This document shows positions 34,939 through 43,545 of a stretch of DNA of 46,367 nucleotides, piece by piece. Location: the NCBI GenBank assembly GCA_964607375.1, contig CAZSJY010000006.1:1-46367 (forward strand), read 5' to 3'. How positions within the stretch are numbered: position 1 is the first letter of the stretch; every line of letters starts with the position of its first letter. Position numbers and translations under genes: made by a program. Below the pieces are notes generated by a model. The model did not search any database. It saw only the letters and a program-made list of their open reading frames with translations, and was not told the DNA's origin. The DNA comes from JACNLC01 sp964607375. Lineage in GTDB: Bacteria > Fidelibacterota > Marinisomatia > SCGC-AAA003-L08 > JACNLC01.

Positions 34939-35772
34939 TCACCTATTCTTTACATCCAACTTGTCACGAAGCCCTTCTCCTAGAAGATTAAATCCCAATA
35001 CTGCAAGGGCAATTGCGATACCAGGATAAATTGAAAGATGCGGAGCAACTCGTAAGAAATCCTTACCTTCGTTAATCATTGCTCCCCAGCTAGGTTCAGG
35101 TGGCTGAACACCTAACCCTAAAAACGATAGACTTGCTTCTGCCATTATAGCACCGGAAATTCCTAGCGTAAAAGTGATTAAAATCGGTGCTAAACAATTT
35201 GGTAAAATATGTTTGATGATAATCCTAAAATGGTTAAATCCCAATGAGCGAGCAGCGTTCACAAATTCACGATTTTTCATTGATAATACTTGGCTTCTCA
35301 TCAATCTCGCTATTGGTGGCCAAGAGACAGCACCAATTGCAATCATAGTGGTTTTGAGACTTGGTTCGAAAGCTGCGGAAATTGCGATAAGAAAAAGTAA
35401 TATAGGAAACGCCAACATAATATCAGTAAATCGCATAATGATAGTGTCCATTCGTCTTCCAAAATAACCAGAAATTAAACCAAGAATAACTCCTATCATT
35501 AACGAGATTCCACTTGCAATAAATCCAACTTGAATGGAGATTTTTGAACCTGTCGCTAATCGAGACAGAACATCTCTTCCGAAATGATCTGTGCCGAGTA
35601 AATGACTAGAAGAACCGGATGGTAGCAATCTCAAATCCAAATTTTGAGCAAATGGAGATTGAAACAACACAGACGAAAGCATGAGTCCAAGCAGACTAAA
35701 TGAAATGATGAAGCCGATAAATAAATTAGGGTTTCTTCTAATAGATTTTATCAATTTCGAAAAATTATCCAT
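34939..35772 (-). CDS. dppC: Oligopeptide/dipeptide ABC transporter permease (DppC/OppC type)
   Basis: The 277-residue protein has an N-terminal helix (~18-38), then the binding-protein-dependent transport fold with five more helices. It keeps 'HLLGTDHFGRDVLSRLATGSKISI' (typical DppC N-domain, in two blocks) and the EAA loop 'NAARSLGFNHFRIIIKHILPN'. 'EASLSFLGLGVQPPEPSWGAMI' is the usual C-terminal block. It pairs with DppB as the membrane pore. It is the last gene of the recO-to-dppC run, and no ATPase gene follows. Confidence 0.92.
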   Translation of the reverse strand: MDNFSKLIKSIRRNPNLFIGFIISFSLLGLMLSSVLFQSPFAQNLDLRLLPSGSSSHLLGTDHFGRDVLSRLATGSKISIQVGFIASGISLMIGVILGLISGYFGRRMDTIIMRFTDIMLAFPILLFLIAISAAFEPSLKTTMIAIGAVSWPPIARLMRSQVLSMKNREFVNAARSLGFNHFRIIIKHILPNCLAPILITFTLGISGAIMAEASLSFLGLGVQPPEPSWGAMINEGKDFLRVAPHLSIYPGIAIALAVLGFNLLGEGLRDKLDVKNR

Positions 35773-35773
35773 T

Positions 35774-36703
35774 TTAATGTATTATTTGTTCTTTAACTCT
35801 TGGGTCAACCCACATATACAAAATATCCACCACAATATTGATTGTTACAAAAATCAATGCCATAAATAAAACAGTTCCTTGAATTGCCGGAAAATCTCGT
35901 TTCATGATTGCATTGAGTGCAAATCGGCCAACTCCAGGCCAACCGAAAACAGATTCTGTAAGCACCGCACCGGAAAGATAACTCCCAAAATCTGAAGCAA
36001 CAATTGTGATGAGAGGAATGAGTAAATTCTTCAATCCGTGTTTGAAAATTACCACAAATTCTGATAATCCTTTGGCTCGTGCTGTTCTCATATAATCCTC
36101 ATTTAGAACATCTAACATCAGTGCTCGAGATGTGCGTGCTAACATTGCCATTGAGCGAGTTCCAAGTGCAATCGCAGGAAGTATGAGAAACTTTATCCCA
36201 CCATAACCAGTTGGTGGCAACCATTGCAATTCAACCCCAACGAATAGTATCAACAAAAGTGCTATCCAAAATACTGGAGCTGATACTCCCCCCAATGCAA
36301 AAATGATAGAAAATCTATCCCAAAATGTACCTCGTTTTAATGCAGAAAATACGCCAATCAAAATACCAAATATCACTGCAATAAACATAGCAGCAAAAGC
36401 AAGCTCCAGTGTGTATGGAATTTTGTGTAACAGGTCATCCAACACCGGACGGTGCGTAATATACGACTGACCCAAATCTCCATTTATAACTCTCCCAATA
36501 AATTGCAGGTACTGTTGTGGGAGTGGGTCGTTTAGTCCAAGTTGTTCACGGAGATTTTCGAGTGTGGCGTCATCGTAATAATCACCAACCATTGCCAAAA
36601 CAGGGTCGCCAGGCACAACATTCATTAAGAAAAACGAAATGGTTAGTACTCCAATTATAACTGGTATTCCGTGTAAGATTCGTTTGAAAAGAGTCGTTAG
36701 CAT
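35774..36703 (-). CDS. dppB: Oligopeptide/dipeptide ABC transporter permease (DppB/OppB type)
   Basis: At 309 residues it has six helices and the DppB start 'RILHGIPVIIGVLTISFFLMNVVPGDP'. The EAA loop is 'RTARAKGLSEFVVIFKHGLKN', and 'LTESVFGWPGVGRFALNAI' is the standard C-terminal block. It forms the inner-membrane channel with DppC. One base separates its stop from the dppC start, and six bases separate it from dppA. Confidence 0.93.
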   Translation of the reverse strand: MLTTLFKRILHGIPVIIGVLTISFFLMNVVPGDPVLAMVGDYYDDATLENLREQLGLNDPLPQQYLQFIGRVINGDLGQSYITHRPVLDDLLHKIPYTLELAFAAMFIAVIFGILIGVFSALKRGTFWDRFSIIFALGGVSAPVFWIALLLILFVGVELQWLPPTGYGGIKFLILPAIALGTRSMAMLARTSRALMLDVLNEDYMRTARAKGLSEFVVIFKHGLKNLLIPLITIVASDFGSYLSGAVLTESVFGWPGVGRFALNAIMKRDFPAIQGTVLFMALIFVTINIVVDILYMWVDPRVKEQIIH

Positions 36704-36709
36704 TTGAGT

Positions 36710-38242
36710 TTATTCTTTCCAAACTTCATTATATTTTTCTGCATTAAACATCAAACTCGGTTGCCAATTTTTCAACCGTGGATTTACAACAAACACCGAT
36801 TGTGAATGCCACAAATAAATCCACGGAGCATCTTCAATTAGAATGTCATTAGCCTTTTTTGAGAGAACATTTCTTTTTGATTGATTAGATTCAACTTGAA
36901 GATGTTTAATGAGAATGTCCAATTCTAGATTTTCATATCGAGTCCATCTTTTGTTACTGATTTCAGATTCAAATAGTGGAGCCAGAAAATTTTCTGCGTC
37001 GGGATAATCTGCAAACCAGGAGCGATAATACATATCTGGCACACCTTCACTCACTGCTTGACTGAACATATTCCAGTCGTTGCGAACAATTTTGACAACG
37101 ATTCCAACCTCAGCTAATTGCGACTGAATGGCTTCGGTTACATACAACAAGTCTGGTGATTGGCTTTGCCATAACTCAGTTTCAAATCCGTTGGGATATC
37201 CCGCTTCAGTCAATAGTTGACGAGCCAATTCTATATTGAGCTCGTATTTATTTTGTGATGTTTTATCCAACAACCCGGGTGGTATCGGACCGTTTGCACG
37301 GGTTGCATTTCCATTTTTTACAATGTCGATAATTGCATCAACATCCACAGCATAATTGACAGCTTGACGAACTTGTTTATTGTTAAATGGTGGTCGACTA
37401 CAATTGAGACCGATGTAATAAACATTAAGTTCATTTTGAGGATAAATAAATGGAACCCAATCCGGATCATTCGCCCACAAATCATATTCGGATTCAGGGA
37501 CTTCCATAATGTCCAGATAACCTGTTACAAATTCAGCAGAACGCGGAAGTGGTTCGGGTAATATGCGAATTTTTAGAATTTCAAGTTTAGGTGGATTATC
37601 AAAATATAATTTATTTTGTTTGAGTAAAATACTACCATCGTGAACCCATTCGTCTAAAATCCAAGGACCGCTACCAATAATTTTATTTTCGAAACTGATG
37701 CTGATTATAGATGCTGATGGCATTGCTAAAAAACCCAAAAACGGAGTAAATGGTTGTGTGAGTTTTATAGAAAAAGTAGTGTCGTTTATCGCTTGAAATC
37801 CTACAACTGATTCGGACTTTTGTTCCGTAAATTCTGTTGCACCTACAACATTAGAAAACAACCAAGTCCTGTGTGATTGTGTTTGTGGCTTCAAAATTCG
37901 TTCAAATGAAAACTTAACATCATCTGCAATAATTTTAATGCCGTTATGAAATTGTACATCATCTCTTAGATGAAAGGTATAGAGTTTTCCATCGCTACTA
38001 ATGTCCCATTGTTTTGCCAAAGCAGGAATTATGTTTCTGCCATTATCAAATTTTACTAGATTGTCATATAATAAAGCACAAAGCTGGCCAGTTCTCACAT
38101 CCGTAGCGTGGGCTGGGTCTGTACTTTTTGGATCTCCAGGCATCACTAAAACAAGCTGATTTGAATCTGGTTCAGCGATGCAAGAAAACATAAATATCAC
38201 AACTATTACTAAAAGTAAATATTTATATGGAATTGATAACAT
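36710..38242 (-). CDS. dppA: Peptide ABC transporter substrate-binding lipoprotein (SBP_bac_5 family)
   Basis: The 510-residue lipoprotein has a signal ending 'IFMFSC' with Cys21 as the lipid anchor. The family-5 solute-binding fold follows: 'DPKSTDPAHATDVRTGQLC', 'YTFHLRDDVQFHNG', 'FERILKP' and 'QAVNYAVDVDAII'. It would catch peptides (or nickel or sugars, since the family is broad) and hand them to DppBC. It lies 24 bases after the rhomboid gene. Confidence 0.9.
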   Translation of the reverse strand: MLSIPYKYLLLVIVVIFMFSCIAEPDSNQLVLVMPGDPKSTDPAHATDVRTGQLCALLYDNLVKFDNGRNIIPALAKQWDISSDGKLYTFHLRDDVQFHNGIKIIADDVKFSFERILKPQTQSHRTWLFSNVVGATEFTEQKSESVVGFQAINDTTFSIKLTQPFTPFLGFLAMPSASIISISFENKIIGSGPWILDEWVHDGSILLKQNKLYFDNPPKLEILKIRILPEPLPRSAEFVTGYLDIMEVPESEYDLWANDPDWVPFIYPQNELNVYYIGLNCSRPPFNNKQVRQAVNYAVDVDAIIDIVKNGNATRANGPIPPGLLDKTSQNKYELNIELARQLLTEAGYPNGFETELWQSQSPDLLYVTEAIQSQLAEVGIVVKIVRNDWNMFSQAVSEGVPDMYYRSWFADYPDAENFLAPLFESEISNKRWTRYENLELDILIKHLQVESNQSKRNVLSKKANDILIEDAPWIYLWHSQSVFVVNPRLKNWQPSLMFNAEKYNEVWKE

Positions 38243-38266
38243 TGCTCACAAATTATAAAATAACAT

Positions 38267-39115
38267 TTAATTAGGTGGTTGTTTTTCAGTAAACTTTTTG
38301 CTGGTGGAGTGAAGTATATTTTTTTCGGAGTCGGTAAGCCCATCCCAACCATTTTGAGCTAGTTTATCTAGAATTTCATCGACTCGTTTTTGTAATAGCG
38401 TTTGATTGACTTTACTTTTTTTCGTCTTCTTTTTTGGTTTTGCATCTACTACTTTGGGTTTGTATTTCAAAAACCAATGCTTGATATTTCTAAATCTAAA
38501 GTCAGACTTAAGGTAAGCAAATCCCACTACCATACCGGACAAGTGTGTTAAATGACTCACTGCAGATTGTTGATGAGAAAGTGATGCTAAAAATGCAATA
38601 ACAGCCAACCCGATAACCATAAATTTCACTTTTATTGGGATAAACATATACAAATAGACAGTTCGATCTGGGTATAGTAGTCCATAAGCTAATAGTAATC
38701 CGTAAATTGCACCACTTGCACCAACAACCGGAATAACAGAAGTTAAGCTAAACAAAAAAGTGATAAGTCCCGAACCAACACCAGTTATAAAATAATATTT
38801 CAGGAATTTATGTTTTCCCCAGCGATGCTCCAACTCTCTGCCGAACATCCAAAGAACAAACATATTCACGGCTAAATGCATTAAACTGGCGTGCAAAAAA
38901 AGATAAGTAACAAGTTGCCATACAAACCCACTTTGCCAAATTTTAGCAGGAATCAGTCCTAATACTAAAAACAGATAATGTTTGTGTCCCAATAACTCAA
39001 TTAAGAAGAAAATTACGATATTCAATATCAACAGCAATTTAACTCCCTGTGGAGTAGAGTATCTCAATCCTGTAAACCCAAATCGGCTTCCTGGACTTGT
39101 GTGCTGATATCTCAT
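38267..39115 (-). CDS. Rhomboid-family intramembrane serine protease
   Basis: The 282-residue membrane protein has about six helices in the first ~200 residues. The Ser nucleophile sits in 'VVGASGAIYGLLLAYG' (near 130), the His in the late helix 'HLTHLSGMVVGF', and the L1-loop region has 'FLHASLMHLAVNMFVLWMFG'. These are the rhomboid catalytic and structural motifs. A soluble C-terminal tail ends with 'RVDEILDKLAQNGWDGLTDSEK', the small helical domain common in FCB rhomboids. It cleaves transmembrane segments; the targets are unknown. The start overlaps the hydrolase stop by four bases. Confidence 0.9.
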   Translation of the reverse strand: MRYQHTSPGSRFGFTGLRYSTPQGVKLLLILNIVIFFLIELLGHKHYLFLVLGLIPAKIWQSGFVWQLVTYLFLHASLMHLAVNMFVLWMFGRELEHRWGKHKFLKYYFITGVGSGLITFLFSLTSVIPVVGASGAIYGLLLAYGLLYPDRTVYLYMFIPIKVKFMVIGLAVIAFLASLSHQQSAVSHLTHLSGMVVGFAYLKSDFRFRNIKHWFLKYKPKVVDAKPKKKTKKSKVNQTLLQKRVDEILDKLAQNGWDGLTDSEKNILHSTSKKFTEKQPPN

Positions 39116-39885
39116 GTCTCTTTTACTGAATAAGTGTTTAAAAATTCTAGTACATCCGCAAATATCTGTTCGTGTTCTGGTTTATCGTCGTAAATATGAT
39201 GACTAACTTTGTGATATTCGATTATTGATACATCCTTTGATGACACCCCATTCCTTATGATATCCACATTAATTTTCCGTGCGGTATCATCAACCTTGGA
39301 ATATTGAATTAACAAAGGGCAAGTAATCTTGTAGAGTTCATTGATAATTGTTGGCATCATTTTTCTGAACTCATTCACTCCTTTCATTGGATATTTTGAG
39401 TATCCATAAATCAGCGGTGGTCTTTCGGAAATCATATTGTGTTGTTTGATTTTATCTCTTTCTGGGACAAAATAACAAACAAATGGGTTTAGATAAGTCA
39501 GTTTGAAGTGTTTTTTAAAACGCAAAACAGTGGCACCTGTTACTACTCCATCTATTGGAAATTTACTCGCTAAATGAAGTGCCAACGCTCCACCCATACT
39601 CATTCCTATCACAAATATTTTATCACAAGTGGTTGACATTTCCGCCAATCCTTGCTCTACAAATTCAAGCCATTCAGTATATTTGGTGTTATTACAATCT
39701 CGCACTGTCGAAGCGTGTCCGGGGAGATTGTCGGCTTTGGTGTGATATCCGTTTTCACTTAAAAATTTTGCTAAATCTCTGACCTCGCAAGTTGTGCTTG
39801 AAAATCCGTGAATTAAGAAACACCCAATTTTACTTTTAGGATTATACTCGTAAGATTTTACATCAAAATATTCAGTTCTACACAT
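39112..39885 (-). CDS. Alpha/beta hydrolase, carboxylesterase or monoglyceride-lipase-like
   Basis: The 257-residue protein has the oxyanion motif 'FLIHGFSSTTCEVRDLAKFL', cap-side 'DNLPGHASTVRD', and the nucleophile elbow 'GMSMGGALALHLA' (Ser near 96). The acid Asp is probably in 'QYSKVDDTA' and the base His in 'VSHHIYDDKPEHE'. The layout resembles Est30-type carboxylesterases. It is cytosolic, with no signal. It overlaps recO by one base at the start and the rhomboid gene by four bases at the end. Substrate unknown; a short-chain ester or acylglycerol is the family expectation. Confidence 0.85.
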   Translation of the reverse strand: MCRTEYFDVKSYEYNPKSKIGCFLIHGFSSTTCEVRDLAKFLSENGYHTKADNLPGHASTVRDCNNTKYTEWLEFVEQGLAEMSTTCDKIFVIGMSMGGALALHLASKFPIDGVVTGATVLRFKKHFKLTYLNPFVCYFVPERDKIKQHNMISERPPLIYGYSKYPMKGVNEFRKMMPTIINELYKITCPLLIQYSKVDDTARKINVDIIRNGVSSKDVSIIEYHKVSHHIYDDKPEHEQIFADVLEFLNTYSVKET

Positions 39886-40631
39886 TAGTTTTCCAGTTGA
39901 TTTAGTATGGCTAGAGATTTAATATTTTGCATTCCTTCAATATGTATTCGCATAAATTCAGTCAAAAATTGTGATGCCTGTTTTTGTACTGATTTAATAC
40001 TTGGTAGTTCTGCTAATTTTTCAATGTGTGTTGACGATAATTGTTTCAAAAAACTGATGGCTTTGGGGTTAATAGAAATCCTGTTTGAAGATACACATTT
40101 GCTACAACACAATTCACCAGTTTTGATATTTAAGGTTGGTTTTTCTAATTGGCTTTTGCAGATTGAACAAGTATTTAAATGAGGTTTATAACCCAATCGT
40201 AGAGAAAGCTGATACTGATAAAATAACATCAAAAGTTTTGAAGAAATTTTACTCTCTTCAAACATTGATAATGTCCTGCTGATAAGGCGAAATAATATTG
40301 GTGATGGGTCGTGATTATCCGAAGTTTTGGCCAACATTTCTACCATTGCTAATCCTGAAGTTAGTGAAACAATATCATTTCTAATTTTGGTGAAATTTTT
40401 CTGAAGTGATGATTCTTTCAGAATGTTCATTTCCCTGTTTTCTTTTGCATAATAGGTTAGGTTCAAAATATTCATCGGTTCCAAAATTGAACCCGTAGGA
40501 TTTTTCGTCTTTCGAGCTCCTTTAGCGATTAGCGTAACTTTTCCAAAATCTTTTGTGTAAAACCTGGAAATCAAACTTGTATCTCCAAACGGAAAAGATT
40601 TTAAAACAACTCCATCAGTTGATATTACCAA
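39885..40631 (-). CDS. recO: DNA repair protein RecO
   Basis: The 248-residue protein has the RecO OB-fold start 'TDGVVLKSFPFGDTSLISRFYT', 'GKVTLIAKGARKTKN', and a four-cysteine zinc site 'CSICKSQ ... CCSKC'. It helps load RecA on gapped DNA with RecR. The start is TTG at 40631, supported by AAGGAGA seven bases upstream and by the lack of a better in-frame ATG. It begins the downstream hydrolase-rhomboid-dpp run. Confidence 0.93.
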   Translation of the reverse strand: MVISTDGVVLKSFPFGDTSLISRFYTKDFGKVTLIAKGARKTKNPTGSILEPMNILNLTYYAKENREMNILKESSLQKNFTKIRNDIVSLTSGLAMVEMLAKTSDNHDPSPILFRLISRTLSMFEESKISSKLLMLFYQYQLSLRLGYKPHLNTCSICKSQLEKPTLNIKTGELCCSKCVSSNRISINPKAISFLKQLSSTHIEKLAELPSIKSVQKQASQFLTEFMRIHIEGMQNIKSLAILNQLEN

Positions 40632-40738
40632 TATTGATTCTCCTTAAGCACTCCTACACTTCGTGAAGTCCCTCTAAAATAGGTAATTATTGACTTTGGT
40701 TTTCTGACACTCGCCTACTGATTCTGTTATCAGTACTT

Positions 40739-42211
40739 TTAATACGATTTTGCAAAAATAACTTCGTGTTTTGCTGGAAGTCCAGAATAAATGCACTTCA
40801 AATTTTTAGGATTTTCGTCAAAAGGAATGGTTCTGATGGTTGCTTTGGTTTCGTTCTTAATTGCGTCTTCGGTTTCCTCTGTGCCATCCCAACCGCATTT
40901 TACAAATCCACCTTTGGAGATTTTCGCTTTAAAATCATCATAATTGTCAGAAACATAAGTGTTATCTTCTCTAAATTGTTTAGCTTGTTGTAAAAGATTA
41001 TCTTGAATCTCGATCAATAATTGATCTATTTTTTCGGATGCATTTTCGATTTCTAATCCAAATTTAGCGCCTGAATCTCTTCGGGCAGTAAACACTTGTT
41101 TGTTTTTCATATCTCGTGGACCAACCTCAACACGAACAGGTACGCCTTTCATTTCCCATTCGTTAAACTTAAATCCCGGAGAAATCTTTTTTCTATCATC
41201 TAGATGAACACGAATTCCTTTTTCCGTCAATTGATAAATTAATGGATTGATATAATTTCTCACCTTTTTGCTGTCTTCATCATTGCGGATAATCGGTATA
41301 ATAACTACTTGAATTGGTGCTACTTTTGGAGGAAGTCGTAATCCTTTATCGTCTCCGTGAGTCATAATAACCGCACCCACCAAACGAGTGCTAACACCCC
41401 AGCTTGTGGCATAAACGAATTCTTCTTTGTTATCTTCATTTTGGAATTTTACATCAAATGCTTTGGCAAAATTTTGACCAAGATAATGGGATGTTCCAGC
41501 TTGAAGTGCTTTTTTATCACCCATCATCGCCTCTATGCAATAGGTATCCACTGCCCCAGCAAATTTCTCTGATTCGCTTTTAAGTCCAGTTAGTACTGGA
41601 ACTGCCAAAACATTTTCAACTACTTCACGATAGACTTCCAGAATTTTTAGAGCCTCTTCTCTTGCTTCCTCTTCAGTTGCGTGTGCGGTGTGGCCTTCCT
41701 GCCACAAGAATTCGCTTGTGCGGAGGAATAAACGAGTGCGCATCTCCCAACGAACTACATTTGCCCATTGATTGATAAGGAGAGGTAAATCACGATAGGA
41801 ATTTATCCATTTTCGGTACATTGCCCAGATTACCGTTTCACTGGTTGGTCGAACAATAATTTCTTCTTCTAATTTGGATGATGGGTCAACCTCAACTCCT
41901 TTGCCATCTTCGGTGGCTTTAAGGCGAGAGTGCGTGACCACAGCACATTCTTTAGCAAATCCCTCTACATGTTCGGCTTCTTTTGACAAAAACGATTTAG
42001 GAATAAAAAGTGGAAAATATGCATTTACATGACCAGTTTCTTTAAACCGCTTGTTAAATGCTGATTTTATATTTTCCCATATTCCAAATCCATAAGGTCG
42101 GATAACCATCGTTCCTTTAACTGGCCCATAATCAGCTAATTCTGCTTTTGTAATTACATCGGTGTACCACCGAGAATAATCTTCGCTTTTTAATATTACC
42201 CCTTTTGACAT
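40739..42211 (-). CDS. proS: Prolyl-tRNA synthetase, archaeal/eukaryal-like (type 3)
   Basis: The 490-residue class II synthetase starts 'SEDYSRWYTDVITKAELADYGPVKG', which is the short ProRS form shared with archaea and eukaryotes. It lacks the long editing insertion of the E. coli type. Class II motifs are seen in 'VRPTSETVIWAMY', 'RWEMRTRLFLRTSEFLWQEG', and the C-terminal block 'HGDDKGLRLPPKVAPIQVV'. The C-terminal zinc-like domain is present ('VKCGWDGTEETEDAI'). It charges tRNA-Pro. SD AAGGA is close to the ATG. It is 107 bases upstream of recO on the same strand. Confidence 0.95.
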   Translation of the reverse strand: MSKGVILKSEDYSRWYTDVITKAELADYGPVKGTMVIRPYGFGIWENIKSAFNKRFKETGHVNAYFPLFIPKSFLSKEAEHVEGFAKECAVVTHSRLKATEDGKGVEVDPSSKLEEEIIVRPTSETVIWAMYRKWINSYRDLPLLINQWANVVRWEMRTRLFLRTSEFLWQEGHTAHATEEEAREEALKILEVYREVVENVLAVPVLTGLKSESEKFAGAVDTYCIEAMMGDKKALQAGTSHYLGQNFAKAFDVKFQNEDNKEEFVYATSWGVSTRLVGAVIMTHGDDKGLRLPPKVAPIQVVIIPIIRNDEDSKKVRNYINPLIYQLTEKGIRVHLDDRKKISPGFKFNEWEMKGVPVRVEVGPRDMKNKQVFTARRDSGAKFGLEIENASEKIDQLLIEIQDNLLQQAKQFREDNTYVSDNYDDFKAKISKGGFVKCGWDGTEETEDAIKNETKATIRTIPFDENPKNLKCIYSGLPAKHEVIFAKSY

Positions 42212-42551
42212 ATATCCTTCTAACTATTAATTAATATTGATAAATCGAGGAGTAAATTTAAACGATTTTGAATATAAATCTGTATGGTTTTAACCGCTTA
42301 TGCGTTAATTACACAAATAAACCATTTTTCAGTAAGTTGCGTAGTTATTTTATCAGAAAATAGATTTCCTAGATAATTTTCGTTTTTTGGCATTTTGTTA
42401 CATTACTTTGCTAACCTGTTAGAATCCGAGTAACTAGGTGGTAGAAAGTCCTGGTTCAGGCTACTATTTTTTTGAAATTCCAACTCGGATCGAGTTACAG
42501 AAATTATAAATTTCTTTCTTTAAGTGCACTCTGTTATTGGTAAATTCTGTT
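42212..42551. other. Divergent intergenic region, proS / Gfo-Idh
   Basis: These 340 bases have no plausible gene. They must hold the promoters for proS (leftward) and the lipid A operon (rightward). A possible rightward promoter is TTGTTA (42395-42400) with an extended -10 TGTTAGAAT (42417-42425), but the 19-base spacing is long. The main structure is a tRNA-like or attenuator-like element at 42424-42490, entered separately. Confidence 0.6.
42424..42490 (+). other. Structured leader element: tRNA-like remnant or attenuator
   Basis: Perfect 7-8 base complementary ends (ATCCGAGT 42424-42431, ACTCGGAT 42483-42490) enclose a 67-base unit. Inside are TA at the position of tRNA bases 8-9, a D-loop-like AGGTGGTAGA, a hairpin GTAG..CCTG-GTT-CAGG-CTAC (42441-42464) and then seven T (42467-42473). 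The hairpin plus T-run alone looks like an intrinsic terminator. A proper T-stem, U33 and CCA are missing, so it is not a working tRNA by eye. Confidence 0.35.
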
Positions 42552-43532
42552 ATGGAAAAAAACATTAATCCTATTAAAATAGGTGTTGTTGGAGTTGGTT
42601 ATCTTGGAAACTACCATGTTCAACAACTACAACAGATTGAAAAAGCAGAGATTATCGGGATTTATGATGCTGATAAAACTCGACTAAATGAAATTAGTAA
42701 AACATATTCCGTAAAAGCTTTTTCTGATTGTAATGAGTTATTAAATTTATGTGATGCAATATCAATTGCCACTCCTACGAGCACACATCATAAAATTGCT
42801 CGAAATTCCTTGGCAGCTGGTTGTCATTTATTTATAGAAAAACCTATAACACAAACAGTAGAACAAGCCCAAAATCTGTTACAAATCGCAGATGGAAAAA
42901 ACATTATTCAAGTTGGTCATATTGAACAATTCAATCCTGTATATCTTGCTTTAGACAGACAACATATTTCTCCAATGTTCATAGAATCGCACAGGCTTGC
43001 GCCTTTTAATCCAAGAGGAATTGATGTGCCTGTTGTGTTAGATTTAATGATTCATGACATTGGTATTGTTCTTTCTTTAGTGAAATCAGATGTTAAAGAA
43101 ATTAGAGCTAGTGGAGTAAAGGTTGCATCTAATTCTGAAGATATTGCTAATGCAAGAATTGAATTTGAGAATGGTTGTATAGCGAATCTAACAACTAGCA
43201 GAATTTCTCAGAAAAAAATGAGGAAAATGAGGCTTTTTCAAGAAAATACTTATGTAACAGTAGATTTTCTCGAAGGTATTGTGGAAATGTATGAATTACA
43301 AGAAACAAACACCATCCCACCAAAAAATACGCAAGTATTTCCATTAGAAGGTCACAAAGAAAAGATCGTTTGGTATAAAAAACCAACAATTGAACCTGCA
43401 AATGCACTTCGTTTGGAATTGGAACATTTTATTGATTCTATAATAAAATCCCAGAGACCAGATGTAGATGCTAAAAGTGCAACAGATGCTCTTCGTCTCG
43501 CGATACAAATTCAAAAGATCATCGAGAAATAA
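42552..43532 (+). CDS. Gfo/Idh/MocA-family NAD(P)-dependent oxidoreductase
   Basis: The protein has a Rossmann start 'IGVVGVGYLGNYHVQQL', the family 'FIEKPITQTVEQA' block with the catalytic-type Lys, and 'VLDLMIHDIGIVLSLV' with the conserved Asp-x-x-x-His region. I take the ATG at 42552 (326 residues); the frame also reaches a TTG at 42537, and no clear SD precedes either. It is the first gene of a run with lpxB, a DUF374 acyltransferase and lpxK, with 13 bases to lpxB. That context suggests a sugar-nucleotide dehydrogenase for lipid A, possibly GnnA-like (UDP-GlcNAc 3-dehydrogenase), but the sequence alone does not prove the substrate. Confidence 0.85.
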   Translation: MEKNINPIKIGVVGVGYLGNYHVQQLQQIEKAEIIGIYDADKTRLNEISKTYSVKAFSDCNELLNLCDAISIATPTSTHHKIARNSLAAGCHLFIEKPITQTVEQAQNLLQIADGKNIIQVGHIEQFNPVYLALDRQHISPMFIESHRLAPFNPRGIDVPVVLDLMIHDIGIVLSLVKSDVKEIRASGVKVASNSEDIANARIEFENGCIANLTTSRISQKKMRKMRLFQENTYVTVDFLEGIVEMYELQETNTIPPKNTQVFPLEGHKEKIVWYKKPTIEPANALRLELEHFIDSIIKSQRPDVDAKSATDALRLAIQIQKIIEK

Positions 43533-43545
43533 TTTAGGAATTAAA

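Noticed and set aside
40640..40738. Short inverted repeats (ACTTC/GAAGT and CTGAT/ATCAG) between recO and proS as a terminator
   Set aside because: Stems are only five base pairs and there is no T-tract in the proper place on the - strand.
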